Origin: Mucilaginibacter_A sp050955045 | GTDB taxonomy: Bacteria; Bacteroidota; Bacteroidia; Sphingobacteriales; Sphingobacteriaceae | Assembly: GCA_050955045.1 (NCBI GenBank) | Contig: JBPBQV010000003.1 | Coordinates: forward strand, 1-64,000 | Direction of reading: 5' to 3' | Length of the DNA: 64,000 bases | Shown: positions 1 to 8,577 of the stretch, one piece after another | How the letters are laid out: every line of letters starts with the position of its first letter | How positions within the stretch are numbered: position 1 is the stretch's first letter | Made by a program: the position numbers and the translations under genes | Notes under the pieces: model-generated | What the model was told of the DNA's origin: nothing | The model's database searches: none | What the model saw: only the letters and a program-made list of their open reading frames with translations

Positions 1-369
1 TCAGAATCATTATCTCAGGAAGTAGCACCATTGGGAATAAAAGTATTACTTGTTGAACCTGGCCCTTTCCGTACAGATTGGGCTGGCCGCTCCACTTCCC
101 GTACACCTGTTCAGATAGCAGATTATAAAGCTACCGTAGGCAAACGAATGGAAGCCAGCCAAAGCGGAAGTGGCAAACAGCAGGGAGACCCGGTTAGAGG
201 ATGTGAAGCAATTATTAAAGCTGTAGAATCTGAAAATACGCCGCTACGTTTATTATTAGGTGAACCAGCTTTTAAAATGGCAATTGAAAAAACAGATATG
301 CTTAAAGAAAACTTTGAAGCCTGGAAAGAACTTGCCTTAAGCGCAGATTTCCCGGAATCTGAAAGATAA
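1..369 (+). CDS. SDR family oxidoreductase, C-terminal part
   Basis: The reading frame is open from base 1, so the gene starts before the window. The visible 122 residues begin SESLSQEVAPLGIKV and continue with VEPGPFRTDW, the segment after the YxxxK active site of classical short-chain dehydrogenases where the nicotinamide-side PG motif lies. The Rossmann GxxxGIG motif and the catalytic Ser/Tyr/Lys are outside the window, so substrate and cofactor choice cannot be judged. A strong hairpin terminator follows within 20 bases. Confidence 0.85.
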   Translation, partial: SESLSQEVAPLGIKVLLVEPGPFRTDWAGRSTSRTPVQIADYKATVGKRMEASQSGSGKQQGDPVRGCEAIIKAVESENTPLRLLLGEPAFKMAIEKTDMLKENFEAWKELALSADFPESER

Positions 370-387
370 ATTTGTTTAAGAGATCTT

Positions 388-428
388 AAAAAAGACCTGA
401 AGCTGAAAACTAGCTTCAGGTCTTTTTT
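388..428. terminator. Perfect 17-bp hairpin terminator after the SDR gene
   Basis: Arms 388-404 and 412-428 are perfectly complementary with a 7-base loop. The core is AAGACCTGAAGCT, and A/T runs at both ends would serve termination on either strand. Confidence 0.85.
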
Positions 429-457
429 ATAAAGGGTGTTTCTTTATTCTAATCCTG

Positions 458-469
458 ATGCTGTTTTTA
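458..469 (-). repeat. Dispersed TAAAANNAGYAT motif (AC type)
   Basis: ATGCTGTTTTTA on the + strand, between the SDR terminator and the PASTA gene. It is one of about 39 copies in the window; see the finding on the dispersed motif. Confidence 0.7.
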
Positions 470-563
470 CAGGTAAAAAATGTTTGCTTAAAAAATTCAA
501 GCAGTTTTGATTATGTTTGAAGGAGTTAACAAAAAACCTTCGGATGCTTACAACTGTTTGTAA

Positions 564-1358
564 ATGAGTTCTTTTTTCGCCTACCTTAAAAGTAAAACCT
601 TTTTCATCAACCTGCTGCTGGCAGCTTTCGTCGTTCTCTTCGTTGTATTAATTGCTTATTTCAGCTTAGATTATTATACACGCCATGGTAGCGGCATTCC
701 CGTTCCAAAACTGATTGGAATGCAAATAAGCCGTGCTTCTGCCCTGCTTGATGAGCAAGGTTTTCAATACAAAATAGACTCCGTTTACTTAGCCGACAGA
801 GAACCGGGAACAGTGGTTCAACAAGATCCGGATCCGACCACGAACGTAAAAGAAAACCGGACAATTTATTTAACCGTAATTACGCGCCTTGCACCCAATA
901 TCAGCTTGCCTGATCTGGAAAATATTACTTTCCGCGAAGCTACAGCAACCATCACTAACAATGGTTTAAAATTGGGCGACACCACTTACCGTTCTGATAT
1001 TGCCCGCAACCGTGTATTGGAAGTTCGTTTTGCCGGAGAAATTATTAAACCAGGTGCAAAACTGCCAAAAGGTTCTCGCATTGATTTGGTTTTAGGCGAC
1101 GGACAAGGTGCAAGCGAAGTAGATATCCCGGATTTAACCAACCAGGAACTGGATGCCGCCAAATTTGTGATTAGCCAATCCGGTTTAACTTTAGGCACAG
1201 TTACTTATGAAGGCGCAATTACCGATTCTACTAAAGTGGTCATCAAATCGCAAATGCCGATGAAAACAGATTCGACCACTAAAACAAGCATCGGCACAAG
1301 GATTAATATCATTGTTACGCAGGGACAAGGAACACCAGCTTCGGAAAATCCTCAATAA
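564..1358 (+). CDS. Membrane-anchored PASTA domain protein
   Basis: A 264-residue protein with a short cytoplasmic start, one membrane segment (about residues 13-34) and three successive PASTA modules (about 44-107, 112-178 and 186-255), each with the family pattern of P-x-L followed by a helix and a V-x-x-Q/P segment. PASTA modules bind muropeptides or beta-lactam-like ligands and are usually attached to PBPs or Ser/Thr kinases; here no catalytic domain is present. It is probably a periplasmic cell-wall sensor or scaffold. The stop overlaps the start of the rhodanese gene by one base (TAATG), so the two are translationally coupled, with mltG just downstream in the same cell-wall-related run. 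Confidence 0.85.
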   Translation: MSSFFAYLKSKTFFINLLLAAFVVLFVVLIAYFSLDYYTRHGSGIPVPKLIGMQISRASALLDEQGFQYKIDSVYLADREPGTVVQQDPDPTTNVKENRTIYLTVITRLAPNISLPDLENITFREATATITNNGLKLGDTTYRSDIARNRVLEVRFAGEIIKPGAKLPKGSRIDLVLGDGQGASEVDIPDLTNQELDAAKFVISQSGLTLGTVTYEGAITDSTKVVIKSQMPMKTDSTTKTSIGTRINIIVTQGQGTPASENPQ

Positions 1359-1663
1359 TGGAAGTACAGGATATTCGGGCTGATGAATTGCTTAAACGGA
1401 TGGAAAATGCAGAAAACCTGAACTTGCTTGACGTTCGCGAACCGCTTGAGTTTACTACTTATAATATTGGCGGAACAAACATTCCGTTAGGAAAACTAAA
1501 TGCTGTTATCAATAACATGGATTATCATCCAAACGAAGAAATAATCGTTATTTGCAAAATGGGTTTACGCAGCGAAACCGGTCAGCAAATACTCCGGCAG
1601 CACGGCTTTAAAAACGTGCGCAACTTGAAAGGCGGCCTGCTGGCACTGCACAAAATTCGTTAA
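1358..1663 (+). CDS. Single-domain rhodanese-like protein
   Basis: 101 residues forming one rhodanese domain. The N-terminal LLDVREPLEF motif and the loop CKMGLRS carry the active-site cysteine (Cys67), which accepts sulfane sulfur as a persulfide. No signal peptide is visible, so it is cytoplasmic. Its start overlaps the stop of the PASTA gene and it lies 14 bases before mltG, so all three are probably co-transcribed. Family members act as sulfurtransferases in sulfur trafficking; the physiological acceptor cannot be told from sequence. Confidence 0.88.
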   Translation: MEVQDIRADELLKRMENAENLNLLDVREPLEFTTYNIGGTNIPLGKLNAVINNMDYHPNEEIIVICKMGLRSETGQQILRQHGFKNVRNLKGGLLALHKIR

Positions 1664-1677
1664 AAATTCACCTCAAC

Positions 1678-2733
1678 ATGTCTGAACAAAACAACCAGAA
1701 ACCGCATCTTCTTAAAAAGTTTTTGATTGCGCTTGGCCTTATTTTATTACTGTTGCTGGCTTTTACCGGCTTTAATTATTATTTTAAATATTACGGCCCG
1801 AATGTTACAGATGAACAGGATTATTTGTACATTAAAACAGGTGCTGGTTTTACCGATGTTTTAAAAACAATCGAAGAGCAAGGCATTGTAAAAGATACTA
1901 CTTCTTTTATGCAGGTTGCTTACAGCATGAAGTACGAAAACCATGTAAAACCCGGCAAATACCATTTGCAGAAAGGCATGAGCAACAAAAAACTGATCCG
2001 GATGCTGGCCTTGGGCGAGCAGGAACAGGTTAAATTATCTTTCCAGAACGTAAGACTAAAAGAAACTTTTGCCGGCATGATTGGCAAAAAACTGGAGGCC
2101 GATTCTGCATCCATTATTCATCTGCTGGATTCTGCTGCTTTTTTGAAGTCGTACGGTTTTACGCCGGACAATGTTTATGTGATGTTTCTGCCCAATTCTT
2201 ACGATATGTACTGGAACGGTCCGCCAGAAAAGTTTTTTAAGCGGATGAACGATGAATACCAGAAATTCTGGACTCCGGAACGAAAAGAACAAGCCAAAGC
2301 AGCCGGTTTAACGCCAATACAAGCCAGCATTTTAGCTTCAATTGTAGATGCCGAAGCTTTGCATAATGATGAGATGCCAACCATTGCCGGTTTGTACCTT
2401 AACCGTTTAAACCGTGGTATGAAACTGGAATCCGACCCGACTGTTATTTTCGCCCTAAAAGATTTCACCATCAAAAGAGTATTAAATAAATATCTGGTTT
2501 TCAATTCACCTTACAATACTTATTTAAATATTGGTTTGCCGCCGGGTCCAATCATGATGCCCTCAATTAGTGCGGTAAAAGCAGTATTGAACCACAAAAC
2601 GCACAACTACATTTACATGTGTGCCAAAGAGGATTTTTCGGGTAACCATAATTTTGCGACCACCATGGCCGATCATTTGGTCAATGCACGAAAATTCCAT
2701 CAGGCTTTAAACGATCGGAATATCAAACGCTAA
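1678..2733 (+). CDS. mltG: Endolytic murein transglycosylase MltG (YceG-like)
   Basis: 351 residues with an N-terminal membrane anchor (about 14-36), a LysM-like segment and the YceG catalytic domain. The signature ASIVDAEA carries the conserved catalytic glutamate (Glu226) and is followed by the NRLNRGMKLESDPTV strand and the GLPPGPI motif. In Escherichia coli this enzyme cleaves nascent glycan strands near the membrane and sets their length. The residue two before the catalytic Glu is Asp where E. coli has Glu, a conservative change. The stop overlaps the thioesterase start (TAATG). Context: PASTA and rhodanese genes upstream. Confidence 0.93.
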   Translation: MSEQNNQKPHLLKKFLIALGLILLLLLAFTGFNYYFKYYGPNVTDEQDYLYIKTGAGFTDVLKTIEEQGIVKDTTSFMQVAYSMKYENHVKPGKYHLQKGMSNKKLIRMLALGEQEQVKLSFQNVRLKETFAGMIGKKLEADSASIIHLLDSAAFLKSYGFTPDNVYVMFLPNSYDMYWNGPPEKFFKRMNDEYQKFWTPERKEQAKAAGLTPIQASILASIVDAEALHNDEMPTIAGLYLNRLNRGMKLESDPTVIFALKDFTIKRVLNKYLVFNSPYNTYLNIGLPPGPIMMPSISAVKAVLNHKTHNYIYMCAKEDFSGNHNFATTMADHLVNARKFHQALNDRNIKR

Positions 2734-3140
2734 TGTTCACCCACACTACTAAAATCCGAGTTCGTTACGGCGAAACTGACCAGATGGGTTATATGTATTA
2801 TGGCAATTATGCGGAGTTTTTTGAAGTTGGCCGTGTAGAAATGCTGCGAAGTTTGGGCATGACTTACAGTGGAATGGAAGAATCTGGAATCATCATGCCC
2901 GTATTAGAACTGAAATGTAAATACCTGAAACCGGCTTTGTATGATGAAGAAATCAGCATAAAAGTTATTATGGAGAAAATGCCTGGCATCCGTATCCATT
3001 TTAAATATGAGCTGTATAATGAAAAGCAGGAACTAATTCATTTGGGCGAAACACTGCTGGTTTTTATCAACCGCAAAGCCAATCGTCCGTGTTTGCCTTC
3101 TGCCGAATTTTTGGAACGTTTAAAGCCTTTCTTTGTATAG
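2733..3140 (+). CDS. Acyl-CoA thioesterase, YbgC/4HBT hotdog family
   Basis: 135 residues, one hotdog fold. The N-terminal motif RYGETDQMGYMYYGNY contains the catalytic aspartate (Asp16) of 4-hydroxybenzoyl-CoA-thioesterase-type enzymes, followed by the long helix FFEVGRVEMLRSLGM. The family hydrolyses acyl-CoA thioesters in the cytoplasm; substrate chain length cannot be predicted. It starts one base inside the mltG stop and is followed after 9 bases by a YihY gene, so it is part of the same transcription unit. Confidence 0.9.
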   Translation: MFTHTTKIRVRYGETDQMGYMYYGNYAEFFEVGRVEMLRSLGMTYSGMEESGIIMPVLELKCKYLKPALYDEEISIKVIMEKMPGIRIHFKYELYNEKQELIHLGETLLVFINRKANRPCLPSAEFLERLKPFFV

Positions 3141-3149
3141 CTTTACCGC

Positions 3150-4163
3150 ATGGATTGGCTGCATCATTTTCTGCTCCGTTTTAAATTTTACGAGTATTTT
3201 TTAAACTGGACTAAAACGCTGATTTTGCCGGGTTTTAATTCGTTGCCGCTTTATACCATTGCTGCTTTTTTTCTGGGGGAGATCAACAAAGAATCACTGT
3301 TAAACAAAGCATCCGCGCTGGCTTACAACCTGATGCTAGCCATTTTCCCCGGCATCATCTTCCTGTTTACTGTTATTCCTTATATTCCGATACGCCATTT
3401 TCAGGATAAATTATTGTCCGTTTTAGGTACAGTTATGCCAAACAATGCGTTTCTGGCTTTTCAGGGAACCATTGTAGATATCATCAAGAACCAGAACGGA
3501 CAGTTACTTTCTTTCGGGTTTTTATCTGCCGTATTTTTTGCCACAAACGGCGTGAGTAATTTGATGGCCGCTTTCAATAAATCAGCTTTGACTAAAGAGA
3601 CACGCAGCTGGATACACCGCCGCTGGGTTGCTTTGGTGTTAACTTTGTTGTTGGTTTTTGCATTTATTGCCGGAATTATCATCATGATTATCGGACAAAA
3701 AATTATTGGTTTTACCCGCCACCAGTTTCATGGCAGCGGTAGTTTTTGGGTATTTTTAATCAGCATTACGCGCTGGATTATGGTTATTTTGCTATTTTTC
3801 GTAACGGTTTCCGTTTTATACCGATACGCACCGGCACATACGCAAAAATGGAAATTTTTAAGTACAGGTTCTATTTTAGCTACTACTTTAGCAGTGTTTA
3901 CTTCGCTAGGTTTTAGTTATTACATCAACAATTTCTCGTCTTACAATAAAGTTTATGGTTCTATCGGAACGTTAATTGTAACCATGATCTGGCTGTACCT
4001 CAACTCTTTAATTATTTTGTTAGGATTTGAACTGAATGCCAGCATTGATCTGTCTAAAAAAAGCATCAAAATTGTAGAGCCGAGTTTCAATACTTTCAAA
4101 CCCAAAAAAGAGGCGGTAAAAGCAGCACCCAAAACAGGAATGAACAACTATCGGCGGGAATGA
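3150..4163 (+). CDS. YihY/UPF0761 family inner-membrane protein
   Basis: 337 residues with about six hydrophobic segments and the family signature around LNKASALAYNLMLAIFPGIIF, FATNGVSNLMAAFNK and the C-terminal SIGTLIVTMIWLYLNSLIILLGFELNA. The family was once called RNase BN or BrkB, but no enzymatic role is established. Last gene of the run starting at the PASTA protein. A Lys/Pro-rich cytoplasmic tail follows the last membrane segment. Confidence 0.88.
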   Translation: MDWLHHFLLRFKFYEYFLNWTKTLILPGFNSLPLYTIAAFFLGEINKESLLNKASALAYNLMLAIFPGIIFLFTVIPYIPIRHFQDKLLSVLGTVMPNNAFLAFQGTIVDIIKNQNGQLLSFGFLSAVFFATNGVSNLMAAFNKSALTKETRSWIHRRWVALVLTLLLVFAFIAGIIIMIIGQKIIGFTRHQFHGSGSFWVFLISITRWIMVILLFFVTVSVLYRYAPAHTQKWKFLSTGSILATTLAVFTSLGFSYYINNFSSYNKVYGSIGTLIVTMIWLYLNSLIILLGFELNASIDLSKKSIKIVEPSFNTFKPKKEAVKAAPKTGMNNYRRE

Positions 4164-4187
4164 GTTTTTTATTATTCTGATGTTTGT

Positions 4188-4282
4188 TGTCATGCCGAAC
4201 TTGTTTCGGCATCTCATCAGAAATGTTATAGATCAAACTCTTTTTTTATCATGAGAGATTCTGAAACAAGTTCAGGATGACA
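4188..4282. repeat. REP-like dispersed palindromic element
   Basis: Imperfect inverted repeat with about 30-base arms (4188-4217 and 4251-4282) around a 33-base loop. The arms contain TGCCGAACTTGTTTCGGCAT and its counterpart CTGAAACAAGTTCAGGATGA. Elements built on GAACTTGTTTC are scattered in many Bacteroidota genomes. It lies between convergent genes (YihY + and desaturase -) and may also end both transcripts. Only one copy was noticed here. Confidence 0.75.
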
Positions 4283-4295
4283 ATGCCTGCAAATA

Positions 4296-4307
4296 ATACT
4301 TCTTTTA
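4296..4307 (-). repeat. Dispersed TAAAANNAGYAT motif (GA type)
   Basis: ATACTTCTTTTA on the + strand, between the REP-like element and the end of the desaturase gene. Confidence 0.65.
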
Positions 4308-4311
4308 TCGC

Positions 4312-5058
4312 CTAAATTTTGGCAAAAGCAACAGCAGGTTTTAGCTTGATAATGTGCAGGAAATCCATTAAACGCATCATCTGGTAACCGGCATCAAACT
4401 CAAACCATTTGATAGCATTGTTTGCGCGTCCGGGAAATTTATGGTGATTGTTGTGATAAGCTTCTCCCCAAAACAAAAAATCAACCGGAAGAATGTTTTT
4501 AGAAGTATCTTTTCCTTTAAAGTTCTCATAACCAAAACGATGCGCCCACCAGTTTACGGCCAAGCCTTGTAAAGCCCCCATGGCAAATGTTAATGGCAAA
4601 AAAAGAAATTGCCACCAGGCTGTAGCCAGCCAGATATAAATTCCCAGATAAACAGCACCCCAAATCAAGCGTGTAATCCAGTTATGTGCAAAGCAGTCAA
4701 ACGCTTCCCAAACGGGTAAATCTTTTTTGTATTTCCCCTCTACAGCTTGTTCACCGGTAAAAATTCCATTATAATTATTTCTGGTTTTAAGCAAAAGCAA
4801 CCCAATATTTTCGGAGTAATGTGGTGAATGCGGATCGTGCTCGGTATCGGTATGCGCGTGGTGCAAACGGTGCATCATGCCATAAGCGGTGGCACTGATG
4901 TAGGACGAACCTTGCGTAATAAAACAGCAAACGTAAAATACTTTTTCCCAGGTTTTGCTCATGGTAAACATGCCGTGTGCCGCATACCGATGGTGAAAAA
5001 AAGATTGAAAAAACAAAGAAAAATACCAATGCAGCGCAAAGAAAATGAGAATTGCCAT
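4312..5058 (-). CDS. Acyl-CoA/acyl-lipid fatty acid desaturase
   Basis: 248 residues of an integral-membrane di-iron desaturase. All three histidine boxes are present: HRYAAH (23-28), HRLHH (63-67) and HNNHH near residue 200, separated by hydrophobic segments. These ligate the two irons that introduce a cis double bond into acyl chains. The protein is shorter than full acyl-CoA desaturases, starting only about 20 residues before the first box; I saw no better upstream start. Likely role: membrane fluidity adjustment. It stands alone, divergent from the esterase genes. Confidence 0.9.
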   Translation of the reverse strand: MAILIFFALHWYFSLFFQSFFHHRYAAHGMFTMSKTWEKVFYVCCFITQGSSYISATAYGMMHRLHHAHTDTEHDPHSPHYSENIGLLLLKTRNNYNGIFTGEQAVEGKYKKDLPVWEAFDCFAHNWITRLIWGAVYLGIYIWLATAWWQFLFLPLTFAMGALQGLAVNWWAHRFGYENFKGKDTSKNILPVDFLFWGEAYHNNHHKFPGRANNAIKWFEFDAGYQMMRLMDFLHIIKLKPAVAFAKI

Positions 5059-5155
5059 GAGAAGATGAGCTAAAAAGTAAAAGTAAAAGCTGTATAAATA
5101 GGTTTTAAAATTGGAAGCTACAGGCAGGTTTAAGTTATTGCAGGCAGGATCAAAA

Positions 5156-5183
5156 AATATTTTTATGTAATTAGAAAAATATT
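5156..5183. repeat. AT-rich inverted repeat in the divergent promoter region
   Basis: AATATTTTT (5156-5164) and AAAAATATT (5175-5183) around a 10-base spacer, about 100 bases upstream of the desaturase start and 120 upstream of the esterase start. It is preceded by a direct repeat CAGGCAGG (5121, 5141). It could be an operator or cruciform; nothing identifies a regulator. Confidence 0.35.
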
Positions 5184-5300
5184 GTTGTGCTGATTTACGA
5201 AAAATCTGACTAATTAGTTTTATCTATCTGGATATAACCTTTATACTTCAAAACATTTCGTTAAAATTGTAAGCAAAACCAAGCTCCAGAATTTATACTT

Positions 5301-6377
5301 ATGTTTAAATATTTTACAGTGATACTGTTTTTATCAACCTTTTTTTTGCGTGTTTCGGCACAAAGTAATTTGGTTCGGTTTGATGATCCGCGTATTACTT
5401 ATTCCGGCCGAACCGGATTTAAAGTAGATGCAGCAGAGTTGTACTGGTCGGGCGCTTCCGTCAAAATAAATTTTAACGGAACCGGAATTGCGGCTGTTCT
5501 AAAAGATCAGGATACTTCCAATTATTATCAGGTAATTGTAGATGAAAAAATTATTGATAAAATCCATCCCGATACATCCAAAAAAGTTTATCAACTTGCT
5601 ACAAATTTATCCAACGGAAAACACACTTTAGAATTATTTAAACGCACCGAGTGGGACAAAGGCAAAACCATGTTCTACGGTTTTATGCCGGTAAAAGAAG
5701 CATCAGTTCTGGCGGCTTCTGCTTTGCCAAAACGTAAGATTGAGTTTTATGGCAATTCTATCACTTGCGGTTATTCAACAGAAGATTTTAAATCCGATTC
5801 TCCGATTGGTTATTTTGAAAACAATTATGTGAGTTATGCAGCAATAACAGCAAGGCATTTCAACGCCCAATATTCCTGCATTGCAAAAAGTGGAATTGGT
5901 GTTCTGATCAGTTGGTTTCCGCTGATTATGCCGGAAATGTATGATCGTTTAGATCCGGTGGATTCAACCAGCAAATGGGATTTTTCTAAATATACACCAG
6001 ATTTGGTGGTGATTAATCTTTTTCAGAATGATGCCTGGTTAACCCAAAGGCCTGAATTTGGAGAGTTTAAACATCGTTTTGGTACCACAGCACCTTCCGA
6101 AAAAACAATTATTCTGGCTTATAGAAACTTTGTTAAAACCATTAGAAGTAAATATTCGAAAGCAGACATCATTTGTGCATTAGGAAGTATGGATGCAACG
6201 CAAACCGGTTCGGCCTGGCCAGGTTATATTGAAAAAGCTGTAAAAGAGCTGCACGACCAGAAAATTTACACCCACTTTTTTCCTTATAAAAATACGCCCG
6301 GCCATCCAAAAGTGCTTGAACAAAAACAAATGGCTGATGACTTGATTACTTTTATCAACCAAAAAATAAAATGGTAA
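5301..6377 (+). CDS. Secreted SGNH esterase, CE2-like (acetylxylan esterase type)
   Basis: 358 residues. A signal peptide (1-20, ending VSAQ) is followed by an N-terminal beta-sandwich (about 24-135) and an SGNH hydrolase domain. Block I is FYGNSITCGYS with nucleophile Ser153; the oxyanion Asn lies in NLFQND (Asn243); the catalytic His is in TPGHPKV (His335). The usual Asp of a DxxH triad is missing, as expected for CE2 enzymes that use a Ser-His dyad. CE2 enzymes remove acetyl groups from plant polysaccharides. A second SGNH gene follows at once, suggesting a small polysaccharide deacetylation operon. Confidence 0.85.
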   Translation: MFKYFTVILFLSTFFLRVSAQSNLVRFDDPRITYSGRTGFKVDAAELYWSGASVKINFNGTGIAAVLKDQDTSNYYQVIVDEKIIDKIHPDTSKKVYQLATNLSNGKHTLELFKRTEWDKGKTMFYGFMPVKEASVLAASALPKRKIEFYGNSITCGYSTEDFKSDSPIGYFENNYVSYAAITARHFNAQYSCIAKSGIGVLISWFPLIMPEMYDRLDPVDSTSKWDFSKYTPDLVVINLFQNDAWLTQRPEFGEFKHRFGTTAPSEKTIILAYRNFVKTIRSKYSKADIICALGSMDATQTGSAWPGYIEKAVKELHDQKIYTHFFPYKNTPGHPKVLEQKQMADDLITFINQKIKW

Positions 6378-6412
6378 TTTTAAACCAAATCCGTCAATTA
6401 AAAAACCAAATC

Positions 6413-7174
6413 ATGATGAATTATACTTCACGCAGAAACTTTATTAAAGCAAGTTCTATGGCAGGCATTTCTGCATTAACGATGACTGAGATTGTTACTT
6501 CCGCTTTTGCAGAAGCTAAAGTGAGCAAGATTGCGATCGGGCAAAATAATACTGTTCTTTTTCAGGGCGATTCGATTACAGATTCTGGTCGGAAAAAAGA
6601 CAATATGGACCCGAACAATCCTTCTGCATTAGGTTCCGGCTATGCGATGCTGGCCGGTTCTGAACTGTTGTTTAAGTATCCCGAAAAAAACCTTAAAGTT
6701 TATAACAAAGGCATCAGCGGCAACAAAGTTTACCAGTTGGCAGAACGCTGGGATGCGGATTGTCTGGATTTAAAACCTGATGTTTTAAGCATCCTGATTG
6801 GTGTGAATGATTACTGGCACAAGCACGACGGCAAGTATGACGGCACGATAGCAGTTTACCGGAAAGATTTTAAAGCTTTGCTGGAACGCACTAAAAAAGC
6901 TTTGCCCAATGTAAAACTGATTATTTGTGAGCCATTTGCCGTGCCTGATGTAAAAGCGGTGGATAAAACCTGGTACCCCGAATTTCCGGAATATCAAAAA
7001 GCTGCCCGCGAGATGGCCACATCTTTTGATGCTGCTTTTGTGCCCTATCAATCTGTTTTTGATAGAGCGGTTAAATCCGCTCCCGGTAGTTACTGGACTG
7101 GGGATGGCGTGCATCCAAGTCTGGCTGGTGCGCAGTTGATGGCGCAGGCTTGGTTGGAGGTTGTGAAGGGTTGA
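6413..7174 (+). CDS. Tat-exported SGNH/GDSL hydrolase
   Basis: 253 residues from ATG 6413. This start is preferred over one at 6371 because it gives a clean twin-arginine leader (TSRRNFIKASS near the N-terminus) and avoids overlapping the upstream gene. SGNH blocks: QGDSITD (nucleophile Ser), GISGNK (Gly), GVNDYW (Asn) and DGVHPS (Asp/His). It has the domain plan of a carbohydrate or lipid acetylesterase. The Tat leader means it is exported folded, unlike its Sec-exported upstream neighbour, although the two are adjacent and presumably co-transcribed. Confidence 0.87.
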   Translation: MMNYTSRRNFIKASSMAGISALTMTEIVTSAFAEAKVSKIAIGQNNTVLFQGDSITDSGRKKDNMDPNNPSALGSGYAMLAGSELLFKYPEKNLKVYNKGISGNKVYQLAERWDADCLDLKPDVLSILIGVNDYWHKHDGKYDGTIAVYRKDFKALLERTKKALPNVKLIICEPFAVPDVKAVDKTWYPEFPEYQKAAREMATSFDAAFVPYQSVFDRAVKSAPGSYWTGDGVHPSLAGAQLMAQAWLEVVKG

Positions 7175-7190
7175 GGGTGTAGAAATCTAG

Positions 7191-7235
7191 ATATGGCTTT
7201 TAATGATTTATAAAATTAATTATTAAAAGCCGTAT
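7191..7235. terminator. Hairpin between convergent genes
   Basis: Arms 7191-7208 and 7218-7235 pair as ATAYGGCTTTTAATRATT with two wobble positions. It is placed between the SGNH gene (+) and the fluoride antiporter gene (-), so it is a likely bidirectional terminator. Confidence 0.65.
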
Positions 7236-7248
7236 TTATAAAATAACA

Positions 7249-8535
7249 TCACTCTGCAATCCCCGCCTTAAAAACTACTGTCCTTTGTGATGAATAAATC
7301 CCAGCTTTCCCGCTAAAATAATAGGCGGTAAAACAAGCAATTGCATAGTACAATAAATTGCCTCCGCCAAAAAGTTCTGCGCCCATTAAAGTACAGGCTA
7401 AAGGCGTGTTGGTTGCACCGGCAAAAACGGCGATAAAACCTAAACCGGCCAGCAAATCAACCGGAACACCAAAAAGTACAGCTAAAACATTGCCTAAAGT
7501 TGCACCGATAAAAAATAAAGGTGTTACTTCTCCGCCTTTAAAACCGGTTCCTAAAGTAATGGCGGTAAACAAGATTTTCCAGAACCAGCTCCAGGTATTT
7601 GCGCCGCCAGCATGGAAAGCGGCAACTAAGGAGACGCCGTCTGGATGATCTGATATAATTCCAATTCCCAAATAATCTCTGGTTCCTAATAAATACGTGA
7701 GTGCAATAATGAGAATTCCTCCCACAAAAGGAATCAGCCATGCTGTTCTAATGTACTTTGTACTCAGGCTTTTAACTTCATGCGTTAAGGCAGTAAATAA
7801 TCTGCTGGCAAAACCAAAGGCAATTCCTGCCAATGCTGTTTTTATCAGCAAAAAAACATCAACCTTAAAAAAAGGCATTAAATGTACTTCAGGTAAGTTT
7901 GCAATTTGGTATTGCGTATGATGAATGCCCCAGGCTGCACAAGTTACATCTGCAATAATACTTGCCATTAAACAAGGCAGCAAAGCGTTGTATTTTACCT
8001 GACCGATTGCCAAAACTTCCATGGCAAAAACAGCACCGGTTAAAGGCGTACCAAATACAGCACCGAAACCGGCAGCAATTTCGGCTGTTAAAATTACACT
8101 GATATCTGCTGCATTAAATCCGGATTTTCTGGCTAATAATCCGGCAAAACTTCCTCCGATTTGTACGGCTGTTCCTTCCCTTCCGGCAGAACCTCCAAAT
8201 AAGTGTGTAATCAGCGTAGTAATTAATACCAACGGAGCCATGCGTAATGGCACGCCGCCACCGGGTTCATGGATTTCAGTAATGATGAGGTTGTTTCCGG
8301 CTGCTACATTTTTCCCGGATTGTTTGTACAGAAAATAAATCAGCACACCAGAAAAGGGCAGTAAAAACAGTATCCAGGGATGCTGGAAACGAAACTTTGT
8401 AGCCAGATCCAGCAGCCACAAAAACAATGCGATGACCGATCCGATTACTGCCGATAAGGGCACGATCCACAAAGTCCATTTTAATAAATGGCGAAAAACA
8501 AAGTAAAAAGAAGGAATTTTTTTTAAAGTAAACAT
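7249..8535 (-). CDS. CLC-F type fluoride/proton antiporter
   Basis: 428 residues with ten or more membrane helices of the CLC fold. Three ion-path motifs are visible: GNNLI (80-84), GREGT (118-122, with gating glutamate Glu120) and GGEVTP. In chloride CLCs the first is GSGIP-like; as I recall, GNNLI plus GREGT marks the fluoride-exporting CLC-F clade. The protein would expel cytoplasmic fluoride in exchange for protons. Strong independent support is the fluoride riboswitch in the leader (8578-8631). Two copies of the dispersed motif lie inside the coding sequence (7833 and 8362). Confidence 0.9.
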   Translation of the reverse strand: MFTLKKIPSFYFVFRHLLKWTLWIVPLSAVIGSVIALFLWLLDLATKFRFQHPWILFLLPFSGVLIYFLYKQSGKNVAAGNNLIITEIHEPGGGVPLRMAPLVLITTLITHLFGGSAGREGTAVQIGGSFAGLLARKSGFNAADISVILTAEIAAGFGAVFGTPLTGAVFAMEVLAIGQVKYNALLPCLMASIIADVTCAAWGIHHTQYQIANLPEVHLMPFFKVDVFLLIKTALAGIAFGFASRLFTALTHEVKSLSTKYIRTAWLIPFVGGILIIALTYLLGTRDYLGIGIISDHPDGVSLVAAFHAGGANTWSWFWKILFTAITLGTGFKGGEVTPLFFIGATLGNVLAVLFGVPVDLLAGLGFIAVFAGATNTPLACTLMGAELFGGGNLLYYAIACFTAYYFSGKAGIYSSQRTVVFKAGIAE

Positions 8536-8559
8536 GCCTGCATATCAATTTTTGCCTCG

Positions 8560-8571
8560 TAAAAGAAGCAT
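8560..8571 (+). repeat. Dispersed motif (GA type) in the fluoride-antiporter leader
   Basis: TAAAAGAAGCAT between the riboswitch aptamer and the start codon of the antiporter gene. Relative to that gene it has the orientation otherwise usual downstream of genes. Confidence 0.65.
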
Positions 8572-8577
8572 TTGTTT

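Noticed and set aside
6371..6412. Longer start for the Tat-exported SGNH hydrolase
   Set aside because: It overlaps the previous gene and places 14 extra residues before the twin-arginine leader; ATG 6413 gives a normal Tat signal.
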